The notes: generated from the sequence alone by a model not told the origin. Shown: positions 1 to 7,735, numbered from the stretch's first letter. The stretch: DNA of 32,589 nucleotides from Peptococcaceae bacterium (GCA_900756555.1 CAAEKP010000155.1:1-32589), one strand, 5' to 3'. Translations and numbers: made by a program.

Positions 1-585
1 AAAGGCTATTCCGGCACTGCCATTTTCAGCCGCGTAGAACCGTTATCTGTGACATACGGTTTACCGCAGGAGGAGCATAATCACGAAGGCAGGGTGATTA
101 CTCTGGAATTGGAACAATTCTATCTGGTTACTGTATATACGCCCAATTCACAAAGCGAATTAGCACGGTTGGATTATCGTATGCAGTGGGAAGAAGATTT
201 CCGCGCTTACCTGCGGGAACTGGACAGTAAAAAACCTGTTATAATTTGCGGTGATTTGAACGTGGCTCATGCGGAAATTGATTTGAAAAATCCCAAAACA
301 AACCGCCGTAACGCTGGCTTCACCGACGAAGAGCGGGAGAAAATGACTACCTTATTGCAAGCTGGCTTTACAGATACCTTCCGTTATTTTTATCCCGATG
401 TAACCGATGTGTACAGCTGGTGGTCCTATCGCTTTAAAGCACGGGAAAAGAACGCAGGCTGGCGTATTGATTACTTTCTGGTGTCCAATCGCTTACAGCC
501 GCAGCTGAAGGATGCTAAGATATACACAGAAGTGCAAGGGAGCGATCATTGCCCTGTCAGTTTGGAATTAGACTGGACTTGTTGA
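1..585 (+). CDS. exoA: Exodeoxyribonuclease III, C-terminal part (5' end outside window)
   Basis: The reading frame is open from the first base, so this is the 3' part of a gene that begins upstream. The product is an exonuclease III/AP endonuclease of the EEP superfamily, which nicks DNA at abasic sites and trims 3' ends in base excision repair. The visible motifs are TVYTPN near the start, CGDLNVAHAEIDL (catalytic Asp and Asn), SWWSYRFKAREKNAGWRIDYF, and the terminal GSDHCPVSLEL carrying the catalytic Asp-His pair. About 194 of the usual 250 or so residues are present. A GTG at 49 lies inside conserved sequence and is not the start. The gene ends just before a large palindrome at 630-767. 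Confidence 0.95.
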   Translation, partial: KGYSGTAIFSRVEPLSVTYGLPQEEHNHEGRVITLELEQFYLVTVYTPNSQSELARLDYRMQWEEDFRAYLRELDSKKPVIICGDLNVAHAEIDLKNPKTNRRNAGFTDEEREKMTTLLQAGFTDTFRYFYPDVTDVYSWWSYRFKAREKNAGWRIDYFLVSNRLQPQLKDAKIYTEVQGSDHCPVSLELDWTC

Positions 586-629
586 TGTTATATCAGCATT
601 AGGGTATCCTTTTCCTGTCTCTTTAAGCA

Positions 630-767
630 GGGAATCCTCTTATTGCCTGCCCTCGTTCATTGGACATCTGCTTATCCGTCTGCCTCACAATGGACTGTGT
701 CCAGTTCGGTCAGACGGATTGTGCAGTTGTCCACTTCAATCTCGACAATGGCAATAAGAGGATTCCC
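630..767. repeat. 138-bp palindromic element with perfect 18-bp terminal inverted repeats
   Basis: The ends GGGAATCCTCTTATTGCC (630-647) and GGCAATAAGAGGATTCCC (750-767) are perfect reverse complements. Inside, TGGACATCTGC and ATCCGTCTG on the left pair with GCAGTTGTCCA and CAGACGGAT on the right. The centre holds a small TGGACTGTGTCCA hairpin. The whole can fold into one long interrupted stem. It lies between two convergent genes, so it may act as a bidirectional terminator, a structured RNA or a MITE-like element. No flanking target duplication is obvious and there is no coding sequence inside it. Confidence 0.8.
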
Positions 768-791
768 TATGGTTAATATATTGTGAAGCGA

Positions 792-2129
792 CTATTTTTT
801 TATCCTTGCGTATATGGTTTCTGTTTCTGCGCTGTCACTGCTGCCTAGCAGATATTGTTTGCCGTCGGCGGTGGTGATGTGTAGATACGGGCCGGTGCGC
901 GGGTCCAGGCAAACGCGGGCACTGCCCCAGGGTGTTTTGTAATTGCCTTTCTGTACTGTATCCATGCCGGTGCCGGCAACACGGCGAATAGCCGGGAGAG
1001 TATCCACATATTCCACTTGTGTGATAGTGTCCACCGGGATTTCATATTCCTTGCCGGTGTGCGCGGCGATTACCACATGATCTGCAACAGTCAGCGATAC
1101 AGGCGTGGTTTCCAGATGATCCATCCACACGCCCAGCAGCGGCAAAGCGAGCAGCAGCAATGCAGTGGCACCCATAAAGATTTTGCCGGAACGTCTGGCC
1201 AGATTAACAGTAGAATTTGTGCCAATGCGATTATTGATGATCAGACGATTATCGCGGGGATTGTAGTAAAAAATACCCCAGAGCCAGGCGTCGTCCTCAT
1301 CCACATAAAAATCAACACCGCTGTCCGCGGTCAGTTTTTCCTGCATGGCGCGAGTACGAAATTCTACGCCAATGAGTGCAATGGTGATACCAAAAGCCAG
1401 CAACAGTGTGCCGCCTGTGGTCAGCCAAAAATAATTTTGCCCCAGCCAGAGCAGCAGATTCAATAACGCCAGAAACCAGGCGGTGATTAACCAGCATTTG
1501 CCCCAGTTATAACGGCGGATGCGGGTGAGTGTTTCTGTAATCGCGGCATTTTCGTCCACCAGCTCTGCGCGGTTGCGGTACAGATAGCGGTAGCCGAACC
1601 CGCAGAACAACACAGTCAATGCATCAATGATGTACACCAGCATTTGATCCGGGTCAAAGGGCAGGGGCAGTAAAGCGACTGCCAGTGGCAATGCAAACAG
1701 CCAGGGTGAGAGCCATCTGTGAGTGTGAGCCGCAGCAGCTAAATCAATGGTAACCCGTTGTGCGCTGTTGTCCTGTTGCCAGCCTCGCTGCTGTTTAATC
1801 TGCCGCAGTGTTTTGTTGCAGCGGATATATGGCAGATAGGGCAGCACAATGCAGACATCAATCCAAATCATGTACACGGTCATTGCCACGCCTGCTTTTG
1901 GGATAAACATGCAGGGGACGGCAAGTAAAAGTAAACCCGTGCAGATTAGGAGTAATTGCCGTTTAAACTGGCTTAGTGCGGCGATTACCTCACCGTCAGT
2001 ACGTCCCTCCTGCGGCAGAGTAATCCCTACCACGATATTTTTTTTGAATTTGGTTTCGTTCTTCAATAGTACATAAATTAAAATGGGCAGCCAGATAATA
2101 CAGCCCCACATGATGAAATTCATCCTCAT
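792..2129 (-). CDS. DUF5808-type polytopic membrane protein
   Basis: A 445-residue membrane protein of unknown function. Hydrophobic segments occur at the N terminus (MWGCIIWLPILIYVLL), then as pairs near residues 60-100, 140-180 and 210-255, with another near 320-340. Between the last two, DDAWLWGIFYYNPRDNRL followed by NSTVNLARRSGKI matches the DUF5808 signature. An extracytoplasmic-looking C-terminal domain of about 100 residues ends the protein. The start chosen is the ATG at 2129. It follows GGAGGG at good spacing and its ATGA overlaps the stop of the upstream GntR gene, so translation is coupled. Proteins of this kind are commonly encoded beside YtrA-like GntR regulators. The substrate or role is not known; a part in envelope stress or export is only inference. 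Confidence 0.85.
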   Translation of the reverse strand: MRMNFIMWGCIIWLPILIYVLLKNETKFKKNIVVGITLPQEGRTDGEVIAALSQFKRQLLLICTGLLLLAVPCMFIPKAGVAMTVYMIWIDVCIVLPYLPYIRCNKTLRQIKQQRGWQQDNSAQRVTIDLAAAAHTHRWLSPWLFALPLAVALLPLPFDPDQMLVYIIDALTVLFCGFGYRYLYRNRAELVDENAAITETLTRIRRYNWGKCWLITAWFLALLNLLLWLGQNYFWLTTGGTLLLAFGITIALIGVEFRTRAMQEKLTADSGVDFYVDEDDAWLWGIFYYNPRDNRLIINNRIGTNSTVNLARRSGKIFMGATALLLLALPLLGVWMDHLETTPVSLTVADHVVIAAHTGKEYEIPVDTITQVEYVDTLPAIRRVAGTGMDTVQKGNYKTPWGSARVCLDPRTGPYLHITTADGKQYLLGSSDSAETETIYARIKK

Positions 2130-2497
2130 TGTTCTCCCTCCTCGTAAAGTTGGCGACATAGCACCAGCGCAGCTTCTTTATCCAATCCGGCCAATCGCAA
2201 TTCGCTCAGGCGTAACCGCAGACCATCTATGGTTTCCTGCTTAGGGCCGTTTTTCTTTTGTTGCTGCCGCACGGTAGCGCCGCTGCGGCGGTCAGTGTGA
2301 ATGTAGCCTTCCTGCTTCAGCAACTGATAAGCCTTGCTGACTGTCATCATATTGATGCCGCACTCCTCAGACAATGCGCGAATGGTGGGCAGCTTTTCGT
2401 CGGCAGTTAGCTTTCCTTCAGCAATACCCAGCACAATCTGATTGCGTATCTGTTGATAAATAGGGATGTCACTTTCAAAATCTAAATGCATTAACAT
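2126..2497 (-). CDS. GntR-family transcriptional regulator, short YtrA-like
   Basis: A 123-residue regulator made almost wholly of the GntR winged helix: DIPIYQQIRNQIVLGIAEGKL, LPTIRALSEECGINMMTVSKAYQLLKQEGYI and a basic wing. The C terminus is a short helical tail rather than a large effector domain, which is typical of the YtrA subfamily. The ATG at 2497 follows AAAGGAG. The gene overlaps the downstream membrane protein by four bases (ATGA). A perfect palindrome covers its promoter, so autorepression of the two-gene operon is likely. The inducer is not evident; members of this subfamily often respond to cell-envelope antibiotics. Confidence 0.93.
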   Translation of the reverse strand: MLMHLDFESDIPIYQQIRNQIVLGIAEGKLTADEKLPTIRALSEECGINMMTVSKAYQLLKQEGYIHTDRRSGATVRQQQKKNGPKQETIDGLRLRLSELRLAGLDKEAALVLCRQLYEEGEQ

Positions 2498-2509
2498 AAT
2501 ATCATCTCC

Positions 2510-2552
2510 TTTGCCCTATTTGCATTATTTATTATAATGCAAATAGGGCAAA
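2510..2552 (-). promoter_or_regulatory. GntR operator: perfect 19-bp inverted repeat over the promoter
   Basis: TTTGCCCTATTTGCATTAT (2510-2528) and its exact reverse complement (2534-2552) flank a 5-bp spacer. On the minus strand the palindrome covers the -10 TATAAT (2531-2536) and the whole 17-bp spacer up to the -35 TTGCAT (2554-2559). A bound GntR dimer would exclude RNA polymerase. Confidence 0.88.
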
Positions 2553-2559
2553 GATGCAA
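2531..2559 (-). promoter_or_regulatory. Promoter of the GntR/DUF5808 operon
   Basis: On the minus strand, -35 TTGCAT (2554-2559), a 17-bp spacer and -10 TATAAT (2531-2536). The SD sequence AAAGGAG lies about 20 bases further downstream, just ahead of the GntR start. Confidence 0.8.
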
Positions 2560-2613
2560 GAAAAAAAGACTTTTTAACTCAAATTGATGCGTTAGAAAGC
2601 CTTTTCGCATTTT

Positions 2614-3843
2614 TCAGGACAAGAGCCAGTCAATTAAATTTAGTGATTTGATGCCATCGTAGGATTTTATAAAATCTCTGTCCATAGACAGAACTATTTT
2701 TTCATAATTGTCTTGGATCATACGCAACGGGCGAAGTTCACGTTCACGGGTTTCCGGTGACAGCATACTTTCCGTGACCTGAATATATAGCTTATCATCT
2801 GGTTTTTCGGCTACAAAATCGATTTCCGTTTCACCAATTTTGCCAATATAGACACGATAGTCACGGCGGAGCAGTTCTAAAAATACGATGTTTTCAATAA
2901 TATGCCCCCGATCAGCGTCACGATACCCAAGCAACATATTACGAAAACCCATATCAATAATATAATTTTTCCCCAATGTCTTTAAGAACTGTTTTCCTTT
3001 TATGTCATAACGCCCTACAGAATAAAAAATAAAAGCGCTGCGGAGCATTGTAATATATTTTTCTACTGTTTTTCCTGCGATATTTTTCCCTTTGCTGCGC
3101 TGTATATCTCCTTCGCTGGCCAGTACATTTCCGATATTACTTGGCGAAGTGATGCTTCCGATATTGGAGCAGAGGAACAGCATGATTTTTTGCAGCATAA
3201 TTTGGTCTGCTGAAGGATTACGTTGCAAAATGTCGCGCAATACAACGGTGGAGTAAATGCCTTCCAAAGCCTGATTGCTTCTAGCCTCGTTAAAATGATA
3301 TTCTTTGAGGATTGGCATACCGCCAAACTGCAAATACTTCTGGAACTTTTCTTCTATTGTAGTTGGGACGTTGAACGTATAGAAGCTTAGAAATTCTTTA
3401 AAGGATAGAGGCAGCATACGGATTTCCACATATCTTCCGGACAGTAACGTGGAGAATTCCGTAGAAAGCAGATACGCATTAGAACCGGTAACATAAATAT
3501 CCACATCAAAATCCAGTCGGAATGATTCAATTGCTTTTTCCCAATGCTCAATAGCTTGCAATTCATCAAAAATAAGATACGTTTTTCCAGTGGCAGGAAT
3601 CTGTTCACTGACGTAATCATAAAAGGTAAAATAATCGGTCAAATTGCGGTAACGCAGAGATTCTAAATTCATGTGAATAATATTAGAATCAGGTACATTA
3701 TTTTCAAGTAAATATTGATGAAATAAATCAAGCAATGAGGATTTTCCACATCTACGAATGCCAGTAACAATTTTAACCAAATCAACATCTTTATTTTGAA
3801 TGAGTTGCGTCAAATATTCCGGTCGATTAATGAGTTCAGTCAT
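2614..3843 (-). CDS. AAA-type ATPase with C-terminal DUF4143 domain
   Basis: A 409-residue protein of the AAA_14/DUF4143 family. Walker A is GIRRCGKSS (residues 28-36), Walker B is YLIFDELQAIEHWE, and VTGSNAYLLS is the sensor segment. The DUF4143 half follows (VVLRDILQRN, then a winged-helix-like region). Near the C terminus GETEIDFVAE...YIQV resembles a PD-(D/E)xK core, with Gln where Lys would be expected. The ATG at 3843 follows AAAGGAGGT; an in-frame upstream ATG at 3882 overlaps the promoter and is unlikely. The family is widespread and multicopy in gut anaerobes and has no established function; defence and mobile-element roles have been proposed. A second member starts at 32114. Confidence 0.9.
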   Translation of the reverse strand: MTELINRPEYLTQLIQNKDVDLVKIVTGIRRCGKSSLLDLFHQYLLENNVPDSNIIHMNLESLRYRNLTDYFTFYDYVSEQIPATGKTYLIFDELQAIEHWEKAIESFRLDFDVDIYVTGSNAYLLSTEFSTLLSGRYVEIRMLPLSFKEFLSFYTFNVPTTIEEKFQKYLQFGGMPILKEYHFNEARSNQALEGIYSTVVLRDILQRNPSADQIMLQKIMLFLCSNIGSITSPSNIGNVLASEGDIQRSKGKNIAGKTVEKYITMLRSAFIFYSVGRYDIKGKQFLKTLGKNYIIDMGFRNMLLGYRDADRGHIIENIVFLELLRRDYRVYIGKIGETEIDFVAEKPDDKLYIQVTESMLSPETRERELRPLRMIQDNYEKIVLSMDRDFIKSYDGIKSLNLIDWLLS

Positions 3844-3870
3844 AACAGCAGACCTCCTTTGTTTGCTTTT

Positions 3871-3898
3871 TATTATACCCATAAATCAAAAAAAAACA
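3871..3898 (-). promoter_or_regulatory. Candidate promoter of the DUF4143 ATPase
   Basis: Minus strand -35 TTGTTT, a spacer of about 16 bp and -10 TATAAT, ending about 20 bases upstream of the AAAGGAGGT ribosome binding site. Confidence 0.6.
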
Positions 3899-3914
3899 AT
3901 AGTTTTAAACTCAT

Positions 3915-4123
3915 AAGTTGAAAACTTTGAAAACTGGAATAATTTTAGACTTGCAAGTTGAAAACTTTGTAAAATTTCAATATGAGGTATCTGTTTTTTG
4001 TGTACAGCGTTTCGCCTGTGCCGCATTGATATAATAAAAAATGTGCTGCCAGGCAAAAAGTCTTTCATTTTTTGCGGCGAAACTTGAAAAAGTCTCTCAT
4101 TTTTTTGTAAAATAAGTGAGAGA
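3915..4123. repeat. Direct and inverted short repeats upstream of the DUF4143 ATPase gene
   Basis: This 300-base gap holds no convincing gene. AAGTTGAAAACTTTG occurs twice (3915-3929 and 3955-3969, 40 bp apart). AAAAAGTCTTTCATTTTTTG (4055-4074) recurs with one change plus one extra T at 4087-4107, 32 bp apart. GTCTCTCA of the second copy is also inverted as TGAGAGAC at 4116-4123. The roughly helical-turn spacing suggests protein binding sites. Confidence 0.65.
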
Positions 4124-4191
4124 CCTGGATTGAACACAAAACGTATATTTATTTCATAAGATATAGCACAAAACGCAGACTTAGGAGAGTA

Positions 4192-4635
4192 ATGATGATT
4201 GAGTTAGAAGGAATGCACGATGATACCATTAAACTGACATTGGCGAAAATGCTGCCCAAAGGACATCTGGATATGGGCGAGATGCCGATTTTATTTTTTA
4301 ATATTCGTTTGTTGAACGGTACCTGGATTGGACAGTGTGATTTGCGGGTGGGGGATAGCGACAAAACCGCTGTGTTGGGGCATATCGGATATGGCATCAA
4401 TGAGCCGTATCGGGGGCATCACTACGCAGTGCGCGCCTGCCGTTTGATGATGGATTACGCTAAGCGGGCACATATGGAGTATGTGGATATCACTTGCGAT
4501 ACCGATAATTATCCGTCTATCCGCACCTGCGAATTGCTGGGCGCGGAGATGCTGGGCACCATTATTGTGCCGCCGGATAATGTTGAGTATGGGAAGGGGA
4601 GTGGGGTGAAGTATCGGTACAGGGTGATGTTATAA
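4192..4635 (+). CDS. GNAT-family N-acetyltransferase
   Basis: A 147-residue single-domain GNAT acetyltransferase, which moves the acetyl group of acetyl-CoA to an amine on an unidentified substrate. The acetyl-CoA pyrophosphate loop is visible in IGYGINEPYRGHHYAVRAC (R-G-H-H-Y-A pattern). The fold continues with a long helix (LMMDYAKRAHMEYVDITC), then NYPSIRTCELLGAEMLGT, the usual end of motif B. ATG codons occur back to back at 4192 and 4195 after TTAGGAG; the second has the better spacing. It stands alone between two minus-strand genes. The substrate cannot be read from the sequence. Confidence 0.9.
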   Translation: MMIELEGMHDDTIKLTLAKMLPKGHLDMGEMPILFFNIRLLNGTWIGQCDLRVGDSDKTAVLGHIGYGINEPYRGHHYAVRACRLMMDYAKRAHMEYVDITCDTDNYPSIRTCELLGAEMLGTIIVPPDNVEYGKGSGVKYRYRVML

Positions 4636-4650
4636 CCATGAACGCGTTAA

Positions 4651-4700
4651 TTTTCCGCATAGCTGTGTTGTTTTGAAAATCGCTAGTTCACATACTATTT
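4651..4700. repeat. Intergenic repeat, half copy (shared with 11566-11610)
   Basis: About 45 bases starting TTTTCCGCATAGCTG and ending near TCACATAC match 11567-11611 with only four or five changes. Here only the left arm of the palindromic unit is present; the right arm is missing. It lies between the convergent GNAT and HxlR genes. Confidence 0.75.
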
Positions 4701-4713
4701 CTCACACATTGTT

Positions 4714-5043
4714 TTATTTCGGCAGATTTTTTTCGCCCCAGACTTTCATATAGTGAAGCACGGGGATAAAGCTCTGCCCCAGTTCTGTCAGGGTGTATTC
4801 CACCCGCGGCGGCACTTCATGAAAGTCGTGCCGGTTCAGAAAGCCATCGGCTTCCAGTTCCCGTAGCTGTTTGGTTAAAGAGGATTCGGTAATCTCGCCA
4901 ATACAGCGGCGCAGCTCGCCAAAACGGTGGATGTCTTTTACGGCAATATAGTAAAGAATTTCCAGTTTCCATTTGCCGCCCAGAATTTTTTGCAGGGTGG
5001 ACATGGTTTGGCAGCGCTGGATGGCAGTTTCTGTTTTGCGCAT
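4714..5043 (-). CDS. HxlR-family transcriptional regulator
   Basis: A 109-residue winged-helix regulator of the HxlR/YodB class. Typical segments are LGGKWKLEILYYIA, RFGELRRCIGEITESSLTKQLRELEADGFLNR and PPRVEYTLTELGQSFIPVL. A Cys at position 9 (AIQRCQT), ahead of the DNA-binding domain, fits the redox-sensing Cys of YodB-like members. The ATG at 5043 follows AGGAGG at 8 bases; longer in-frame starts would run into the promoter region. It is divergent from the radical SAM pair at 5185, and GTACT/AGTAC repeats lie between them, so it probably controls those genes and itself. Confidence 0.92.
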   Translation of the reverse strand: MRKTETAIQRCQTMSTLQKILGGKWKLEILYYIAVKDIHRFGELRRCIGEITESSLTKQLRELEADGFLNRHDFHEVPPRVEYTLTELGQSFIPVLHYMKVWGEKNLPK

Positions 5044-5105
5044 GGGTTTGGCCTCCTGATAATCGGTTCTTGCAGTCAGTATAGCATGGTGCAGAAGATT
5101 TGCAA

Positions 5106-5156
5106 AGTACTGCAAAAAAGTACAGTACTTTTCTTTTCACAATGCGCTGCTATAAT
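5106..5156. promoter_or_regulatory. HxlR-type operator and radical SAM promoter
   Basis: AGTACTGCAAAAAAGTACAG (5107-5126) contains GTACT and AGTAC as inverted half-sites, and a second AGTACT follows at once. A -10 TATAAT lies at 5151-5156 for the plus-strand radical SAM genes, so the operator would overlap the -35 region. The layout matches published HxlR/YodB operators, which carry TACT/AGTA arms. Confidence 0.65.
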
Positions 5157-5184
5157 AAGCCTCAAGAAAAGGAGGTGCATGTTT

Positions 5185-6084
5185 ATGCACTATACAGGAA
5201 CCATCTGGCGACCACCCTATGAGGCCGCATCTTTATTATTGGAGGTAACGGCGGGCTGCACCCATCACCGCTGCAAATTCTGCACACTGTACAGCGAATT
5301 GCCATTTCCCTTCCGTATGTCTCCGCTGGAGGACATTGCCGCCGATTTGCAGGAGGTACAGCAATCGTTGAGTATGGGGCGCGGATATTCACCGCAGAGA
5401 GTTTTTCTGACAGGAGCCAATCCTTTTGTAATACAGGCGTCACGGCTGCTGGAGATTGCCGATTTGATTCATCAGTCTGTGCCAACTGTACAGACCATCG
5501 GCTGCTTCGCCCGCATCACAGACATTACCCTAAAAACAGAGGAAGAACTACAGATGCTGCGCGCGGCGGGCTACACAGGGCTGACCATTGGGATGGAAAC
5601 CGCTGACGACGAGGCTTTGCAGTTCATGCACAAGGGCTATTTGTCGCAGGATGTTGTGGAGCAATGCCGGCGGTTGGAGCAGGCAGGGATTGGCTATAAA
5701 TTCTTTTACTTAACGGGCATTTCCGGCGCAGGCCGGGGAGAACTGGGCGCACAGCGGACGGCGGAGATTTGCAATCAGCTTCACCCTGATTTGATTGGCG
5801 CTAATATGCTGACCATCTACCCGGACTCAGAATTATATCAGGAGATACAACAAGGCCACTGGCAGGAGGAAAGCGAACTGGAAAAATACCGGGAAGTGCG
5901 CACGCTGGTGGAGCAATTACAAATACCTGTGGTGTTTGCCGCCTTAGGTGCGTCCAATGCTGTGCAGATGCAGGGCAGACTGCCGGAGCAGAAAAATGCC
6001 CTTCTGAATGGGTTGGACACCATAATCGACACGCTGGATGAGCGCACGCTGCGGCAATATCGCACCCAGCTGCGTCACTTATGA
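5185..6084 (+). CDS. Radical SAM protein, first of a tandem pair
   Basis: A 299-residue radical SAM enzyme (COG1032-like). The cluster motif is C25-T-H-H-R-C30-K-F-C33, a CX4CX2C variant of the classic CX3CX2C and shared with the next gene. The barrel continues with FLTGANPF, TIGCFARI, LTIGMETADDEAL and NMLTIYPDSELY. The ATG at 5185 is chosen: it lies 9 bases after GGAGG and gives the same MHxTGxxWRPPYEA start as the paralog; an ATG at 5179 is too close to the ribosome binding site. It overlaps the following gene region by an ATGA. The substrate is unknown. Divergent HxlR control suggests induction by a reactive or toxic small molecule, which is inference. Confidence 0.9.
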   Translation: MHYTGTIWRPPYEAASLLLEVTAGCTHHRCKFCTLYSELPFPFRMSPLEDIAADLQEVQQSLSMGRGYSPQRVFLTGANPFVIQASRLLEIADLIHQSVPTVQTIGCFARITDITLKTEEELQMLRAAGYTGLTIGMETADDEALQFMHKGYLSQDVVEQCRRLEQAGIGYKFFYLTGISGAGRGELGAQRTAEICNQLHPDLIGANMLTIYPDSELYQEIQQGHWQEESELEKYREVRTLVEQLQIPVVFAALGASNAVQMQGRLPEQKNALLNGLDTIIDTLDERTLRQYRTQLRHL

Positions 6085-6095
6085 GGAGGCGCGCC

Positions 6096-6977
6096 ATGCA
6101 TTTTACAGGACGTACCTGGCGGCCGCCCTATGAGGCCAGCTCCGTGATTATTCAGGCCACCTCAGGATGCACCTATGGAAAATGCCGCTTCTGCAATTTA
6201 TATCAGAACGAGTGCTTTCGGATGTCACCATTAGAGGAATTTGAGGCAGATCTGGCGGAGATTAAGCAGTATCAGCCCAATGCCCGCCGCATTTTCTGGA
6301 CGGGAGCCAATCCCTTTGCCATGAGTTATGAAAATCTGAAACTGCGGGCGCTGACCGTGCGGGATTATCTGATTAAGTGCCAGACAATGGCCATGTTTGC
6401 CAGCATTCGGGATATAAAAAATAAGGAAGTGTGGCAGCTGCGTAAGCTGCGGGCCATGGGCATCAATGGCTTGAGCATTGGCATTGAGAGCGGTGATAAC
6501 GCCACCTTGCGGCTGGCAAACAAAGGCTATACTGCGCAGGACATTGTGGAGCAGTGCCGTAAGCTGGATGAAGCCAACATAGAATACTATTTTGTTTACA
6601 TGACCGGGTTAGCGGGGCAGGGCGGCGGCTTTCGCAATGCAATCAACACTGCGGATGTGTGCAACCAGCTCAATCCATACTTCATCTCTGTGGATTCTCT
6701 TACGCTGTTTCCCGGTACGGAGCTTTATGCCATGATGCAGCAAGGCAGCTTTACGCCTGCCGGCGAGAAGGAACGGCTGCAAGAACTGCAACTTTTTATC
6801 AGCCGCTTGCAACTGCGCACCCATCTGTTGGCCAATACGGTGTCCAACTTTTATCCGCTAACGGCCTATCTGCCCAAAGACCGCGAGCGTGCCATTGGTG
6901 AACTGCAATCGGTTATCGACACTGTACCAGAGCAGGAGATGTTTGCCTACAGAAGCAGCCTGCATTCTTTGGGATAA
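6096..6977 (+). CDS. Radical SAM protein, second of a tandem pair
   Basis: A 293-residue paralog of the preceding gene, aligned from the first residue (MHFTGRTWRPPYEASSV). The iron-sulfur ligands are C25, C30 and C33 in CTYGKCRFC. WTGANPF, MAMFASIRDI, LSIGIESGDNATL and VDSLTLFPGTELY follow the same order as in the first copy. The ATG at 6096 sits 6 bases after AGGAGG, which itself overlaps the end of the upstream gene, so the two form an operon. Clear divergence outside the motifs argues for old duplication and possibly a heteromeric enzyme or two substrates. No maturase or peptide substrate gene is adjacent. Confidence 0.9.
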   Translation: MHFTGRTWRPPYEASSVIIQATSGCTYGKCRFCNLYQNECFRMSPLEEFEADLAEIKQYQPNARRIFWTGANPFAMSYENLKLRALTVRDYLIKCQTMAMFASIRDIKNKEVWQLRKLRAMGINGLSIGIESGDNATLRLANKGYTAQDIVEQCRKLDEANIEYYFVYMTGLAGQGGGFRNAINTADVCNQLNPYFISVDSLTLFPGTELYAMMQQGSFTPAGEKERLQELQLFISRLQLRTHLLANTVSNFYPLTAYLPKDRERAIGELQSVIDTVPEQEMFAYRSSLHSLG

Positions 6978-7006
6978 CAGAGCTGACGCTAAATACAGAC
7001 TATTAC

Positions 7007-7047
7007 AAAAAAGCATCCTTTGCTGTAAAAACAGAGGATGCTTTTTT
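7007..7047. terminator. Bidirectional intrinsic terminator
   Basis: AAAAAAGCATCCT (7007-7019) and AGGATGCTTTTTT (7035-7047) form a stem with A and T tracts on both sides. It can end the radical SAM operon on the plus strand and the XRE gene on the minus strand. Confidence 0.9.
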
Positions 7048-7055
7048 ATGATCGT

Positions 7056-7700
7056 TTACTTATCCCGCAATGCTTCAAACATTTCCTGATGCTGTTCTCT
7101 GGTGGTGTTGGTCGCATCGGTGACATAGGGGAAGCGATCCAGCACCATTTTGCCTTTTTCGTCCAAATGATATTCCTGATTGACGATAGCGCGGGATGCT
7201 TCGTTTTTCAGGCGCAGGTTGCGCATCAACTGTTCCAGAATGTCCAGGTCGTCTGACACCAGATAGCCGCAAAGCTGTATTAAGCGACGCATACGCTCCA
7301 TCCAGTCTGGTGTTTTGCCCAGCACGTCGTTGCGGATAATCACTTCCAATTGCTGATAGCGGTGGTGAGGGTCGGCCAGCATTTTCTGATACATTTCCCC
7401 ATCATTGTCGATGGTCCAAACATCCACAGGCTGAAGCTGCGGCTCCTGGATTCGATCCTCCACCATATTTTCCAGAGAAATTGTAAAGTTTACGTCTAAA
7501 AATTTCCCCAGCTTATACACCAGCGCCTGCGAGAACCGGTTGGTTTTTCCGCTCTCATAGCGCTGGATGGTGGATTTATCCACGCCCACGGCCTGTGCCA
7601 CCTGGTCTAAGGTGAGATGCTTTTCTTTTCGCACCTGCCGCAGCATACGGCCAATCTCCACACAATCCTTTGCCGGCAGCAGTTCTTCTGTTGTTCTCAT
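7056..7700 (-). CDS. XRE-family (Cro/C1-type HTH) transcriptional regulator
   Basis: A 214-residue protein with an N-terminal Cro/C1 helix-turn-helix at about residues 17-70 (IGRMLRQVRKEKHLTLDQVAQAVGVDKSTIQRYESGKTNRFSQ). The remaining 140 residues form a helical C-terminal region of unknown fold, perhaps for oligomerisation or effector binding. I do not recognise that part. The start at 7700 follows AGGAGG. The gene is divergent from the CHC2/DUF927 gene; direct repeats AAAAATTGCAAATAA lie inside its own promoter and next to the partner promoter, so it probably represses both. This resembles phage or plasmid copy-control regulators, although no phage genes are near. Confidence 0.88.
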   Translation of the reverse strand: MRTTEELLPAKDCVEIGRMLRQVRKEKHLTLDQVAQAVGVDKSTIQRYESGKTNRFSQALVYKLGKFLDVNFTISLENMVEDRIQEPQLQPVDVWTIDNDGEMYQKMLADPHHRYQQLEVIIRNDVLGKTPDWMERMRRLIQLCGYLVSDDLDILEQLMRNLRLKNEASRAIVNQEYHLDEKGKMVLDRFPYVTDATNTTREQHQEMFEALRDK

Positions 7701-7735
7701 AATATGCTCCTCCTGATTTAATAGTTTCTGCTTTC

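Noticed and set aside
1017..1466. A 149-codon plus-strand frame
   Set aside because: It lies antisense within the DUF5808 membrane protein, which has a domain match and a proper ribosome binding site. The frame has neither.
3886..4137. An 83-codon minus-strand frame in the gap before the DUF4143 ATPase
   Set aside because: Its apparent internal peptide repeats come from the short DNA repeats, its start has no ribosome binding site, and its composition is not protein-like.
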